DNA from: Liolophura sinensis
Taxonomy: Eukaryota > Mollusca > Polyplacophora > Chitonida > Chitonidae
Reading direction: 5' to 3'
DNA length: 64,000 bases
Assembly (NCBI RefSeq): GCF_032854445.1
Contig: NC_088302.1
Span: 6,321,338-6,385,337 of the forward strand
In this document: in pieces, positions 47,911-58,864 of the stretch
Layout: every line of letters begins with the position of its first letter
Numbering within the stretch: position 1 is the stretch's first letter
Position numbers and translations under genes: made by a program
The notes under the pieces: model-generated
Databases searched by the model: none
Told to the model about the DNA's origin: nothing
The model's input: the letters and a program-made list of their open reading frames with translations, nothing else

Positions 47911-48610
47911 TTAAATTAAAAAAAAACATGACTGGTTTTTGAAAAGCCTTCCTTTTACTATAATGTCCGCTGTACCTTCTTCATATTCATAGTGATCATT
48001 TGTTAGCTCGTTATCACACATGGTACTCTTAAAGTCACTCTTTGGCGGTAGGAACTTAACTGATAGCCTGTCCAGTCTATCTCTATTGCGTAAGGGTACT
48101 GGCAGTCCTGATTCCTCAAGGTAACAGTGGACTGAATGCGATGACTGAGCATTCACGGCGCCAGTTGGTGAATTCTCCTCAATGAAAACCTCCTCCACCC
48201 CTCGTGTTTCCTGGTCTTCGTCTTTCTTCATGACTCTCCCTTAAGCACGGTTGATCCGCTTCACATCCTCAGAATGGGCTAATTCGATGCATAGTGACTC
48301 ATAGTCTCCCAACCACATTCTGAGGAATCGGCCAATTTTATATTTTTCTTTACGGCAGTCAGTGTGTCCATCAAAGCTTCAATAACTTTAACACATTTTT
48401 GCCGTATCTAAGGCCTCACTGTACAGTCGCCAGCTGCTCTAATATTTCTCTATGAAAGTCAAACTGCTATCTATTTCCCTCTCTTTTTCATAAATATATT
48501 AAAAATAAATATTCCTTCCCTTTCGTAAATTTCTGGAGTTCTCGCGACGTTTGTGCAAATTCTTCACACAGGCGCGCTATGTTCACAGAATGACTTTTTG
48601 AGTCGCTCAT
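47911..48610 (-). pseudogene. Decayed gag-like region, possibly of a DIRS-type retroelement
   Basis: Minus-strand translation from an ATG at 48610 gives IARLCEEFAQTSRELQKFTK and KGKEYL, then EIDSSLTFIEKY and SEALDTAKMC, then in a shifted frame VIEALMDTLTAVKKNIKLAD and SSECGWETMSHYAS, then ELAHSEDVKRINRA and, after a stop, an acidic segment from 48231. The end reads TADIIVKGRLFKNQ, which recalls the VKGRL...FW segment that opens the RT region in tyrosine-recombinase (DIRS-like) elements. The block order (charged helical N-terminus, LADxSExGW, acidic linker, VKGRL) is what I would expect for such a gag-to-RT junction, but this is from memory of the family. Several stops and two or more frame changes make it a pseudogene. 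The last open part (47911-48231, 106 residues) is the only piece longer than 100 codons. Confidence 0.45.
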
Positions 48611-48879
48611 TCTAACGTCCTTGGTTTGGTTACGCTGGCCTAAATGGATTCATTCATAACTTAAAAGCCGGAAAGTCTGCGCAAATGAGGAGAAAAGTTT
48701 AATGGAAACAGCATGGAAGCAGAATGGCATTGTATCAAATTCAAATTGTAAATACAAGTATTTGTTACTTTGATGCCTGGAAGTTTTTCGTGGTATTATA
48801 TTTTGTGTACTTAAATTATTAACTGGTACGTGTTGAAAAAAGATGATTTTTTCTGTTCTTACATAGTCTAAGAATTGTT

Positions 48880-48995
48880 AGCATTTCGTTACAATAGACT
48901 TCAAGGAGATTACATCATAAAAGAGTGAAAACAGTGCAGCCACGACAGTGTGATAGTTAACAAATTACCACGCATGTCCCTTTTTGTCTTAAAAA
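48880..48995 (+). repeat. Family A head fragment, copy A8
   Basis: AGAGTGAAAACAGTGCAGCC, ACGACAGTGTGATAGTTAAC and AAATTACCACG follow the head of the family as at 50700-50760 and 57120-57180. Confidence 0.6.
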
Positions 48996-50685
48996 GGTCA
49001 ATCTCTGCATGGAAATACAAGGTGGACAAAACTATGAATAACAAATGGTTTAGTAGCAAATATTCTCTTTATGTCATCATCCAGGCGTCACTTCAGTATT
49101 GCATTTGCGTGAGGTAATCGTGTGCAGTTCCCGAAGATGAATGGATTATTTGAACATTTGCGTCAAATCTGGAAATGAGAGTTACTACATCAAGACACAC
49201 ATGAATTCTGTGCAGGGCAAACAAGAATAAATGAATAGTAATGGTTCGGGCCGTGTAAGTTTCCGTCTTACAAACATCAAACAGGAATTCTTTGATGCGG
49301 ATGATGCGGGAACAGTTGTGGGAAGCTTTGATGGACACATTGACCGCCGTAAAGAAAAATCCATCCATCCGTCCATCAAAGCAGCCAGCCTGGAGCACTG
49401 GCTCCGTGACAACTGCAGTTGTCATGTAGACAACATGACATCCCGTTAGAACAGACTCGATCGTTCTAATGGTAAGACTCACCCTTAAAGAAAGATATCA
49501 CAAATAATACACATACACTATCCGTCCAAATGTAATAGCACACATTTTGCTTCAGTGATAAATAACATTTTCGTGTCAGCTTTTAAAATGTAACGTTTAA
49601 CGACAACCTTCACGTCTTCTGCATGTAACTTCCTCTCGTGTGACACGTGGGCAGGCCTGTCGGCAAGCTGCAGAAGGTCATGGGTTTCCACCAGGCTCTG
49701 TACGGTTTCCTCACACTATAATGCTAGCCACTACCGTTTAGGTGAATATTCTAGCATACGACGAAAAGCACTAACCACGTACAAATAAACTATGATACAT
49801 CATTTTGGTACATTCTAAACACGTGGCTAAAGTGATTATTTCCGGTAGGTCTATACCGTATATTCTTGCATGTAAATAATTCGAATCCGGGTTTGGTAAC
49901 CGGTAAATGGTTTCATTACAGGCATCCCGACAAAATTAAATTAAGTGAAACAAGTCCAAGCTCTTGATCATTCTGTGGACATTCCCATCAATTTCACGTT
50001 ATATCCAATCGTCCACAGCTTTTATGAGATCCGGCCAACGAGCCTTGGATTACTCGCTGGTGTGAAAACTCTTTTCACTCATCCCCCACAGTTGTAAGGC
50101 AAGAAAGATAACCAAAATAGATTCTTTATTATGTCAGCATCCTGATACTGCGCATAAATTGTGCTGTATTTTCCTTGTGTTTTTATTTCTTACTTTACCG
50201 AAATAAATTCCACAGCAGTACCTGTCTTTGAAAAGAAATAGAGAATAAATTTTAACGTAAATAATGCCTTTTAACCCCCTCCCCCCACCCTTCCCACCCA
50301 AGCGGCACCGAGAAAGCGTAAATATACATACGTTTGTATATTAAATGTGAGGACAGCATAGCATTTGGAGTAATTCTACACTTCTGACGTCTAATATGTG
50401 GCAATTTTTTTTGGCTTATTTCTGTTGAAGCCTTAATGCTAGCAGACGATTGCTTGCTATGATTTTAGTATCTATATGAACACTTGCAATAAAACTCAAA
50501 ACGATGTAAATTCACAAGAGGTAATACGTGTAACCATTTGCAATCTATCACACTGTACTGCTCTGGTTTTTTGACCACCTTGTAGTCTTCTATATTGTGA
50601 AAACCGTTATACTGTACCTGATTATGTATGGGAACAGCCACATATATTGTAGCTTATCCATTATGCAATAGCCAAATGCATTCGA
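48996..50685. other. Unassigned, apart from one SINE
   Basis: Overlapping open frames on both strands at 49093-49482 have no recognisable motif and compete with each other, so neither is called. Confidence 0.4.
49641..49790 (+). repeat. SINE family B, diverged
   Basis: GTCGGCAAGCTGCAGAAGGT, CTCTGTACGGTTTCCTCACA, TATAATGCTAGCCACTACCG and a degraded ACGACGAAAAGCACTAACCA tail. Confidence 0.75.
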
Positions 50686-50689
50686 TATA

Positions 50690-50911
50690 TAAAGACTACA
50701 GCATAGAGAGTAAAACTAAAGCAGCGACGACGGTGTGATAGCTGAGAAATTGTCACAATTTACGTCAGTAACAGTTTTTTCTAACTCTTCATGTACAGTT
50801 AAATGGTAACAATTTATAAGCCGCCTACCATCTGGTTTGAGCAGAATTAGGTAAAAACTGTTGCGTTAATTGCACTTTATTAAATGTCACCGTTCTAGAA
50901 TTACTTCCAGT
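50690..50911 (+). repeat. Family A dispersed repeat, copy A9, leading into the 57-bp array
   Basis: CAGCGACGACGGTGTGATAG, CTCTTCATGTACAG, GAGCAGAATTAGGTAAAAAC and GCGTTAATTGCACTTTATTA follow the family order seen at 15100-15250 and 32140-32370. The array begins at the point where copies A2 and A7 carry TGCTGT...CACATTT. Confidence 0.75.
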
Positions 50912-52670
50912 GCTGTGTTTCCATCACATTTGGCAAACAATCACATGGAAATAAGGCATATTCCCAATGCTGTGTTTCCATCACATTTGGCAAACAACCA
51001 CATGGAAACAAGGCATATTCTCAATGTTGTGTTTCCATCACATCTGGCAAACAATCACATGGAAATAAGGCATATTCCCAATGCTGTGTTTCCATCACAT
51101 CTGGCAAACAATCACATGGAAATAAGGCATATTCCCAATGCTGTGTTTCCATCACATCTGGCAAACAATCACATGGAAATAAGGCATATTCCCAATGCTG
51201 TGTTTCCATCACATCTGGCAAACAATCACATGGAAATAAGGCATATTCCCAATGCTGTGTTTCCATCACATCTGGCAAACAATCACATGGAAATAAGGCA
51301 TATTCCCAATGCTGTGTTTCCATCACATCTGGCAAACAATCACATGGAAATAAGGCATATACCCAATGCTGTGTTTCCATCACATCTGGCAAACAATCAC
51401 ATGGAAATAAGGCATATTCCCAATGCTGTGTTTCCATCACATCTGGCAAACAATCACATGGAAATAAGGCATATTCCCAATGCTGTGTTTTCATCACATC
51501 TGGCAAACAATCACATGGAAATAAGGCATATTCCCAATGCTGTGTTTCCATCACATCTGGCAAACAATCACATGGAAATAAGGCATATTCCCAATGCTGT
51601 GTTTCCATCACATCTGGCAAACAATCACATGGAAATAAGGCATATACCCAATGCTGTGTTTCCATCACATCTGGCAAACAATCACATGGAAATAAGGCAT
51701 ATTCCCAATGCTGTGTTTCCATCACATCTGGCAAACAATCACATGGAAATAAGGCATATTCCCAATGCTGTGTTTCCATCACATCTGGCAAACAATCACA
51801 TGGAAATAAGGCATATTCCCAATGCTGTGTTTCCATCACATCTGGCAAACAATCACATGGAAATAAGGCATATACCCAATGCTGTGTTTCCATCACATCT
51901 GGCAAACAATCACATGGAAATAAGGCATATTCCCAATGCTGTGTTTCCATCACATCTGGCAAACAATCACATGGAAATAAGGCATATTCCCAATGCTGTG
52001 TTTCCATCACATCTGGCAAACAATCACATGGAAATAAGGCATATTCCCAATGCTGTGTTTCCATCACATCTGGCAAACAATCACATGGAAATAAGGCATA
52101 TTCCCAATGCTGTGTTTCCATCACATCTGGCAAACAATCACATGGAAATAAGGCATATACCCAATGCTGTGTTTCCATCACATCTGGCAAACAATCACAT
52201 GGAAATAAGGCATATTCCCAATGCTGTGTTGACATCACATTTGGCAAACAACCACATGGAAACAAGGCATATTCTCAATGTTGTGTTTCCATCACATCTG
52301 GCAAACAATCACATGGAAATAAGGCATATTCCCAATGCTGTGTTTCCATCACATCTGGCAAACAATCACATGGAAATAAGGCATATTCCCAATGCTGTGT
52401 TTCCATCACATCTGGCAAACAATCACATGGAAATAAGGCATATTCCCAATGCTGTGTTTCCATCACATCTGGCAAACAATCACATGGAAATAAGGCATAT
52501 TCCCAATGCTGTGTTTCCATCACATCTGACAAACAATCACATGGAAATAAGGCATATTCCCAATGCTGTGTTTCCATCACATCTGGCAAACAATCACATG
52601 GAAATAAGGCATATTCCCAATGCTGTGTTGACATCACATTTCGCAAACAATCACATGGAAATAAGGCATA
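50912..52670 (+). repeat. 57-bp tandem array (about 31 copies), open on both strands
   Basis: The unit begins GCTGTGTTTCCATCACATCT, continues GGCAAACAATCACATGGAAA and ends TAAGGCATATTCCCAAT. Most copies are identical or differ by one base; the first and last copies are more diverged. A T-to-A variant (TATACCC) recurs at 51361, 51646, 51874 and 52159, spaced 5, 4 and 5 units, and a diverged copy near 51021 recurs at 52275, exactly 22 units away. 57 is 3 x 19, so one frame on each strand is free of stops: a 605-codon plus frame (50870-52687, repeating AVFPSHLANNHMEIRHIPN) and a 414-codon minus frame repeating LFPCDCLPDVMETQHWEYA. Both being open reflects the unit, not selection. I treat it as a young minisatellite. 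Confidence 0.95.
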
Positions 52671-52689
52671 CGAACTTTATTTGTTAAGT

Positions 52690-53680
52690 ACTGACCCACG
52701 TCTAAAACAGTACATATGGATTAATTTTTGCACACTAAATAGTAGTGTTTAAATATTAGTAAAACACTGCTATAAGAGAACTACATGTCTCTTGTTAATC
52801 TACATACTATCCTGAATGGTATAAAGAATATTATTGTCAAAATAGTTCTAGCTAGATTCGCACTCTGTCTTATAGCAGTAGAACAATCGACGCTCATGTT
52901 TGACATATAATGCAGTCATGATTATATTTTTTAAGAAACGATATTTATTAATTCATTTTAATTTGTAAGTTTTCATTGTATAAATATACGAGTTCAGATT
53001 TTTGCTGCAATACCATTGATTGTAAACAATAAACAAAATTTCACATAAAGCACAATGGTTTTCCTTCCGAATGTCGGATTGATTATAATAAATGGAAAGC
53101 TCATATAATCTGGCAAGATATGATAACTAATGGGAAAAGCCTATGTACCTGTCATCTCGTCCGAGTCTTGTTTATCTTCCATTACTCTAAAACAAAAACG
53201 GTTTTCAGGTCGACATTTTCTCAGTCACAATCTAATTGTGCCTCCCTCTCCCAGGGCAGTGGCTAGTTATAATTAACGAATTAAGGAATACATATGGCCA
53301 GTTTATTTATCTAAGCGATGGAAATAATTATCTTATTTTCTTTTCTTTTTGTCATATAACGGTGTGAATCTCAATTTACATCAGTTTGCAATACAGTGAA
53401 TTTAAAAAGAAATTTGCCAAAGAGATGCCACTTGGAAAAGGCTATGACTTGCCAATTGCTACATTCATGCCTTAGAAATCGCAGCATTTTGTAGATTTTG
53501 CAATAAACCATATGGAATTTAAATCGAAAATGCATTGCGATGAATTATCAAAGTTGTGTTCGGTGCAATTACCTCATGAGTTTATAGTGATTTATGCATG
53601 ATCTGTCATCTCGTCAATAACTACGAGCAACCGTTCATCAGTCAGAGGACTGATTTGACTGATATGGTTCGTGCTGTGAT
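52690..53680. other. Unassigned, AT-rich
   Basis: No gene or recognised repeat was seen. Confidence 0.4.
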
Positions 53681-53686
53681 TTAACT

Positions 53687-53887
53687 ATTTATTCGATTGA
53701 TGTTTTACGCCGTACTCAAGAATGTTTCACTTATACGGCGGCAGCCAGCATTATGTTGGGAGGAAAACGGGCAGAGCCCGATGGAAACGCAGGTTGCTGC
53801 CAAACCTTCCCACGTACAACCGGAGAGGGAGGCTTCTGGGTCCTTACGCTGCGCTAGCGCGCTAACCAATTGAGCCACGGAGTCTCC
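53687..53887 (-). repeat. SINE family B, longest copy, with tRNA-like head
   Basis: On the minus strand it starts with a tRNA-like head whose A box reads TGGCTCAATTGGTTAGCGCG, followed by CTCCGGTTGTACGTGGGAAG, the common body, CATAATGCTGGCTGCCGCCG and the tail GTACGGCGTAAAACATCAAT. It shows that family B is a tRNA-derived SINE and that the other copies in the window are mostly 5'-truncated. No clear B box remains. Confidence 0.85.
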
Positions 53888-54294
53888 TTTTCGCGATGTG
53901 AAATTGTCCATTTATATCCCTTCATTTGTTTGACATAACACTCACACAGAATCCCAGGAGTGACGTACATGGCACACACAATATCCGAGTACAAGCAATA
54001 TACCGTGTAACTCCTAAAAAAGCCCTGCCTTAAAAGTATTGACACGCTGCCAAGTCGTTTTGCACTTTAAATATTAACGCTTTCTTGGCCTTCATCTTTT
54101 CCTCTCGATGTGTCAAGTTAAATATGGTTAGAGTATAAGATTTATCTGACTGGCGTTAGAACAAGTAAGCAGATGACATGGGTGACTGGCACATAGAATA
54201 AAACAACTTTTAACTTGCTAATACCGCGGTCGATAATGGCGCCACATCATAGCGTGTTATACTCAACCGTGTGGGAATATGTGCAAATATAACC

Positions 54295-54432
54295 TCCGTC
54301 ATGGTGTACGTGGGAAGGTCTGTCATCAACCTACGCATGGTCGTGAGTTTGCCCCGGGCCCTGTCCGGTTTCCTCCCAGCATAATGCTGGCCGCTGTCGT
54401 ATAAGTGGAATATTCATGAGTCCGGCGTAAAT
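54295..54432 (+). repeat. SINE family B
   Basis: GTACGTGGGAAGGTCTGTCA, CGGGCCCTGTCCGGTTTCCT, CATAATGCTGGCCGCTGTCG and GTCCGGCGTAAATCGTCATG. The poly-A/T tail has been lost. Confidence 0.85.
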
Positions 54433-54434
54433 CG

Positions 54435-54880
54435 TCATGGATAATATGTCAACCGAATAGAGGAATTACAGTGGCAGCCATACCTGGTTGTGGTTCCTTT
54501 TTTAATGCCGTATATGAAGGCATACCCAATAAACCCCTTTAAATAGAAATTTACTACTCTCAAGCAGAGTGTTAACCTCTTTGGAGAATAATGAATAAAT
54601 TGGCTTACCCATTCCTTTATCGTTACAAAGCGTTGTAAAAAGAATTTTCTCGTTCTTTGTGAATGTTTAAAACTTTCTGACCCAGTGATTAAAATGGGGA
54701 ATGTCATTATACTTCCTGGCAGCCATCCCAAGACTTCATCAGTATAAACAGGGGTGTTTTATCAAGTCTTAACCCGATCAGGGAGCTGTCACTTTGTAAC
54801 AGCGAAGCACCACAAAAGGTTTTTTACAGTGGGAGAAAATCGGGAAAAGCCCTGGGGAAATCTCACGATATAGTTAATGT
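54435..54880. other. Unassigned
   Basis: A 98-residue minus-strand frame at 54435-54731 shows no recognisable motif. Confidence 0.35.
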
Positions 54881-54884
54881 CATA

Positions 54885-55460
54885 CACAGTTTCACTATGC
54901 CACAAGGATCAATGTTCATCCAACAAACCCTGCCAATCACATGTATTTAATCAATTACATGCAGACAAATTTTAATAAGCACTTTAAGACCTTTTGGTCT
55001 TCGTGTTCGGGAGCATATTGTGGAAGCTAGCATCAAACTAGAAGAGGTACCTCCTGCGTCCTTTCCCGAGTGTCCTCCCTGGACTCCTCCACAACATAAA
55101 TGAATATTTGATCTACGTAAACATGAGAACGCAGATAAAGATCGTGTTTTAACTATGTATAAATCTCGATGCAGTGACTGGGTTGCATCTGTGGCTGGGT
55201 TGCATCTGTGGCTGTCTCAGTGTAAGGGGTCACTACTAATCTTGCGCCGGACTGTCATCTGACCCTGTCATATATCTTTTCTGGTTATGCCCAGAGGGCA
55301 GTGATTCCAAAAACTCAATTTCTTACCTTTTGGCAACAACAAATGATTTCAAAATTCGTTTATTCTTGTAATTTAGCTCCTCAAGAAGCTGGTTGAAAGA
55401 CGTAAGGATGCTATATTCTTTGTGATATTGGTATGCATGGATAACTGCCTCGTTAGTCCA
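54885..55460 (+). pseudogene. LINE remnant: RT-RNase H linker and RNase H piece
   Basis: Plus-strand translation across frames gives NVHPTNPAN, then LRPFGLRVREHIVEASIKLE, EVPPASFPECPPWTPPQHK and IFDLRKHENADKD, the same linker as in the 22.7-23.0 kb minus-strand LINE (compare VLRIRDHIVEVNTKIED, and LILDLCKHKK). Further on, LLKKLVERRKDAIFFVILV matches the RNase H region there (KLI...KDVFCWILSN). Stops and frameshifts interrupt it. A 17-base duplication, TGGGTTGCATCTGTGGC, occurs inside at about 55180-55215. No RT catalytic domain is present. Confidence 0.7.
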
Positions 55461-55464
55461 GGGC

Positions 55465-57105
55465 TGTTGATTTAATTTGGGACTGTGTGGGCTGCTTTTC
55501 CAACGATGCTCCGTGACATAAAGGCATTTATTTGCTTACTGAGGACCGTGCATGTCATGAGCACAGATGATAGTGTCCAGACTGATTAAAGCGGACTAAA
55601 GTTATGTTAGCCAACCCTTTCACAAAAGTTGCTAAAAAAATCAAAATGAAACTTTCACAAAGAGCAAAACGGAGGACCCGTTCATCTTATTTGCTGATTG
55701 TTTTTTGCCAATATTTCACCACTTTGTGTTCTAGGTTAATAACGCCCTGCATCCGTTACTTCTATACTGTAATGTTAGTCGCGTTTTATGTCCTGACAAA
55801 CTGTGATTGCAAATCTACCAGCAAGAGCCTATGTGACTCGCCTAGCTCTCGTAACTATCGATAAAGCGCCTACTTTGAAGTGGCCATATGGGTGGGTGTG
55901 AGCGTATGTGTGAATGGGCACGGAAAGTAGACAGATATCAGACAAATCTCATCTAATTTCTATTTGGTTGCCGCCATGAAAGCGTCATTACATCGGCTGC
56001 GCGTTTTATGAATTTATAGGGGTGAGTAATCACTATCCGCTTCCAAAGGCAAATATAGGTATGGTTAAATCCAGATCGATAAAACCAGTATTTGCAGTGG
56101 TCCAGGAAGCCGTATAATCAGGCTTTCGTGCATATCTGTGGACATTTTTAGGGGTTTGCCTCGTTTCTGGGATGGTGGAGTCAGTTTCACAGAGAGAAAA
56201 TATTTGAAAAGAATCACCACGATATGAACTTGTTGGCAGACATGGATGGACAGTAACTGGGAGAAAATAGGCACAACAATACGTGACAAAAATACTCATC
56301 ATGTTTAATTCTTATTTTGAAATTTAAAAGAAGCGATGATGGAGAAATTATCCGTGTTATGCGATTATAAGACCTGGGTGTTTCTTGTTTAAATCGGGAT
56401 ATAAAAACAACTGCAATTAAGTTACGATAATTTTGCTCTAAACAGTAGATCCATCAATGAAAGATTATGACTTCAAATTACAACAGCCTCATCGACATGG
56501 GAACATGCCAGTCTGAAGAAACAATGTCGCTATAGTGGATAAGATCGAGGCATTCAAATTCAGAAGAAATAGCGATGGGATCTGGATAGTCGTTTTCTTA
56601 TCAAAACGCATTAAATCTAGATCAGTCTAATGTTCAGTTTTATAGCAAATATGCATACGGAAGGGCGTTAAAAATCCCAACCCTTCTTCAGATATCCACT
56701 TCTTGAGCTTACTGGGATACATCTGAGGCTGTCTGATTAGGCGATTCCCATTTTTACATGGCAGTCTACTAAGAAATCATCCCATGAGTCCTTGTAAGCC
56801 AAGTCTTGTTTTGATTAAGCTCATTTTTCCACCTCTGAACAGCATAATTTAAAGATGACGATATCAATAACGGAGAATAACTCTACGACCCAATGTTGGA
56901 AATGGTTTCTAACAGAAACCGCACATGGTACAAACAAAACAATCATACAGATTATACGTTTACACAAATGTTAATGTGGTTTTAAAATTTTTCCCACGAT
57001 TAACATTTTTCAACTGATTTTAAACACATTCGTGTAGTTTTTGTCTGATCTTGGATTTCTCTTTACAACATGGAAGACCAGTTCCTGTCGCCTGGTTGAA
57101 AAATA
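55465..57105. other. Unassigned
   Basis: Frames of 70-89 residues at 55604-55864 and 56033-56302 have no recognisable content. Confidence 0.4.
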
Positions 57106-57109
57106 CAAT

Positions 57110-57370
57110 TAAATACCTATACCATAGACAGGAAGACCATAGCCGTGACGACAGTGTGATAGCAGGAAAATCGTTACACGTATCTGGTGAAATACGGACT
57201 CACCATAAGGATTCGTTCGTCGTCATATGACTGAAAAATTGTTAAATACGACGTTAAACCCCAAGCACTCACTCACTCACTCACTCTTGTCAATTGACCT
57301 CAGCCAGGCTTTTATTCCAATTGTTCATGTAAATGCATAAATAGTTGCAATTTACACGCCCCCCTACATT
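57110..57370 (+). repeat. Family A copy A10, split by a SINE D insertion
   Basis: The head GTGACGACAGTGTGATAGCA is separated from the continuation TTGTCAATTGACCTCAGCCA, TTGTTCATGTAAATGCATAA by a SINE D 3' segment (57184-57296). This nests the SINE inside family A. Confidence 0.75.
57184..57296 (+). repeat. SINE family D, 5'-truncated
   Basis: CACCATAAGGATTCGTTCGT, CGTCATATGACTGAAAAATT and ACGACGTTAAACCCCAAGCA with CACT repeats match the 3' third of the full copy at 16417-16768 almost exactly. Confidence 0.9.
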
Positions 57371-57454
57371 TTCCCTTTTCCCTTACAAAATTTTCCCTTT
57401 TCCCTTACAAAAGGCAGAATACCAAGTTTCTGGTATCTTCTGGGGGAAGCAATA

Positions 57455-57665
57455 TGATGGACATTCTGGCTAGACAATTTGCGTGATAGGCAAGGGCATT
57501 ACCAGAAATGCAAGCTGTTGTCTGCAAAAAGTATGACATTGAGTAAAAGTGTAAAGAATATCACTATTATATAGTAGGAAAATAGAATAGATCGCTGAGA
57601 CATACCGCAGGGCATCAGCAAAAGAGTATACCATTGGTGACATAACTGCAATTATGTCCCGTGAA
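57455..57665 (+). repeat. Left member of a 210-bp direct repeat
   Basis: GACATTCTGGCTAGACAATT, GATAGGCAAGGGCATTACCA and GAAATGCAAGCTGTTGTCTG match 58573-58785 in the same orientation and order, to TGACATAACTGCAATTATGT against TGATATAATTGCAATTACAT. The pair flanks the gag-like pseudogene at 57979-58574. Confidence 0.8.
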
Positions 57666-57978
57666 CTGTCGTAACAAAACTCCAGGAGAAAGCATAGCTG
57701 ATCATTTGATCTCCATGGCGTACGAGTGATCTATCTGCAATCAGACGTGATATCTCATCGCTCTAGTATTTCGGAGAAAAGATGAATAATTTCACTTTCT
57801 CCTAAGCTAATTGGATACGAAAGTCTCGTATCGATTTGAGCTGGCACAAATTTCCTTTATTCAGAATTGAACTTCGAAAATAATCGGTATTTCTCCGAAT
57901 ATCTCCGACCTCGTGGCGTAGACATCAGCGAGGCGGATGTCCGCCATTGCTGGCTAGGCCGAGTTTGGTCTGACAGCT

Positions 57979-58574
57979 GTGATTTTGGTTCGGATATCTA
58001 TGCCGAGGGCCACAAAATGGCCAAACGTCCGTCACAGAAAAACTGATGACAAAAACTGTGTACTTAAACAAGATTTGACTACTTGTATCAATCATTTCGA
58101 AGACAATAGTTTAGCGAAAGCCACAAGTTCCATGACCGATCCACAGCCTGCTTCATCTCATGAATGTGGCGATGTACCGGTACTACATGTCAGAGCCACT
58201 AGTCGCGGAATTAGGAATAATTCAAGAAAATGTCAACATCATTCACAATCGTTCCATTGTTGTCCAGAGACGAGAAGTTTCATCAGTGGGAAACCTGTAG
58301 CTAAAGGCTGTAAACGTGACACTAAAGCACAGATCAACGAGGTTCTAAGCGAAGCTGCCCGCCAACAGCCTCTGTTGAGCGAGGCAGAGAAGCGGTAGAC
58401 GCTGTGTTTGATACGGGGTCGCATGACGACAATATGATGGCACAAAAAGCTGAAGACTTTCAACCAACCAAGGTATCTGGTCCTACAATTTCCGAAAAAC
58501 TCGGCATACTGATAATGGTCTCATTTAAGTCAAACCTGTCCGATGAAAAACATAAGGAGACTTCGGCGATATGA
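57979..58574 (+). pseudogene. Gag-like coding remnant of a retroelement
   Basis: The first frame (57979-58398) is a basic, Ser/His/Cys-containing segment that includes SSMTDPQPASSHECGDV. At about 58385 the frame changes and continues EAVDAVFDTGSHDDNMMAQK, then AEDFQPTKVSGPTISEKLGI, then SFKSNLSDEKHKET, ending at a stop at 58572-58574. The pattern of a VSGPxISEKL block followed by LSDEKxKE resembles gag proteins of invertebrate DIRS/LTR-type elements as I remember them. No zinc knuckle and no pol genes follow. A host exon is an alternative, but the direct repeats on either side favour a mobile element. One frameshift and the short length make it non-functional. Confidence 0.45.
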
Positions 58575-58860
58575 TTAACATTCTGACTGGAAAATTCGTG
58601 TGATAGACAAGTTCATTACTAGAAATGCAAGCAGGTGTCTGCAATAGTATTGAGAAAAAATAAAGGTTTTAAGAAGATCACTAATGTATAGTAGAAACAA
58701 ATAGAGTAGAGTAGAGAACACACGACAGGACATCAACAAAGGAGTGGACATTTGGTGATATAATTGCAATTACATCAGTGCATTTTTTTTACCTAATTCT
58801 GCTTAAGCCAGGGCTTGTAATTTGCTTCTTGTTAAAGAAAAAAAAACCCATCAAAATCAC
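58573..58860 (-). repeat. Right direct repeat continuing into family A, copy A11
   Basis: 58573-58785 matches 57455-57665. Beyond it, the reverse complement reads GCTTAAGCAGAATTAGGTAA followed by TGCACTGATGTAATTGCAAT, the family A order, so this direct repeat belongs to a family A copy on the minus strand. Confidence 0.7.
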
Positions 58861-58864
58861 AGTT

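Noticed and set aside
49093-49482. 129-residue minus-strand frame and the opposite 72-residue plus frame
   Set aside because: Two competing frames on opposite strands, neither with recognisable content.
51021-52646. Minus-strand frames of 414 and 123 residues
   Set aside because: They are the other-strand reading of the same 57-bp repeat.
50870-52687. A 605-residue open frame as a protein gene
   Set aside because: It is the direct result of a homogeneous 57-bp repeat. The opposite strand is open too, and the frame starts inside a dispersed repeat.
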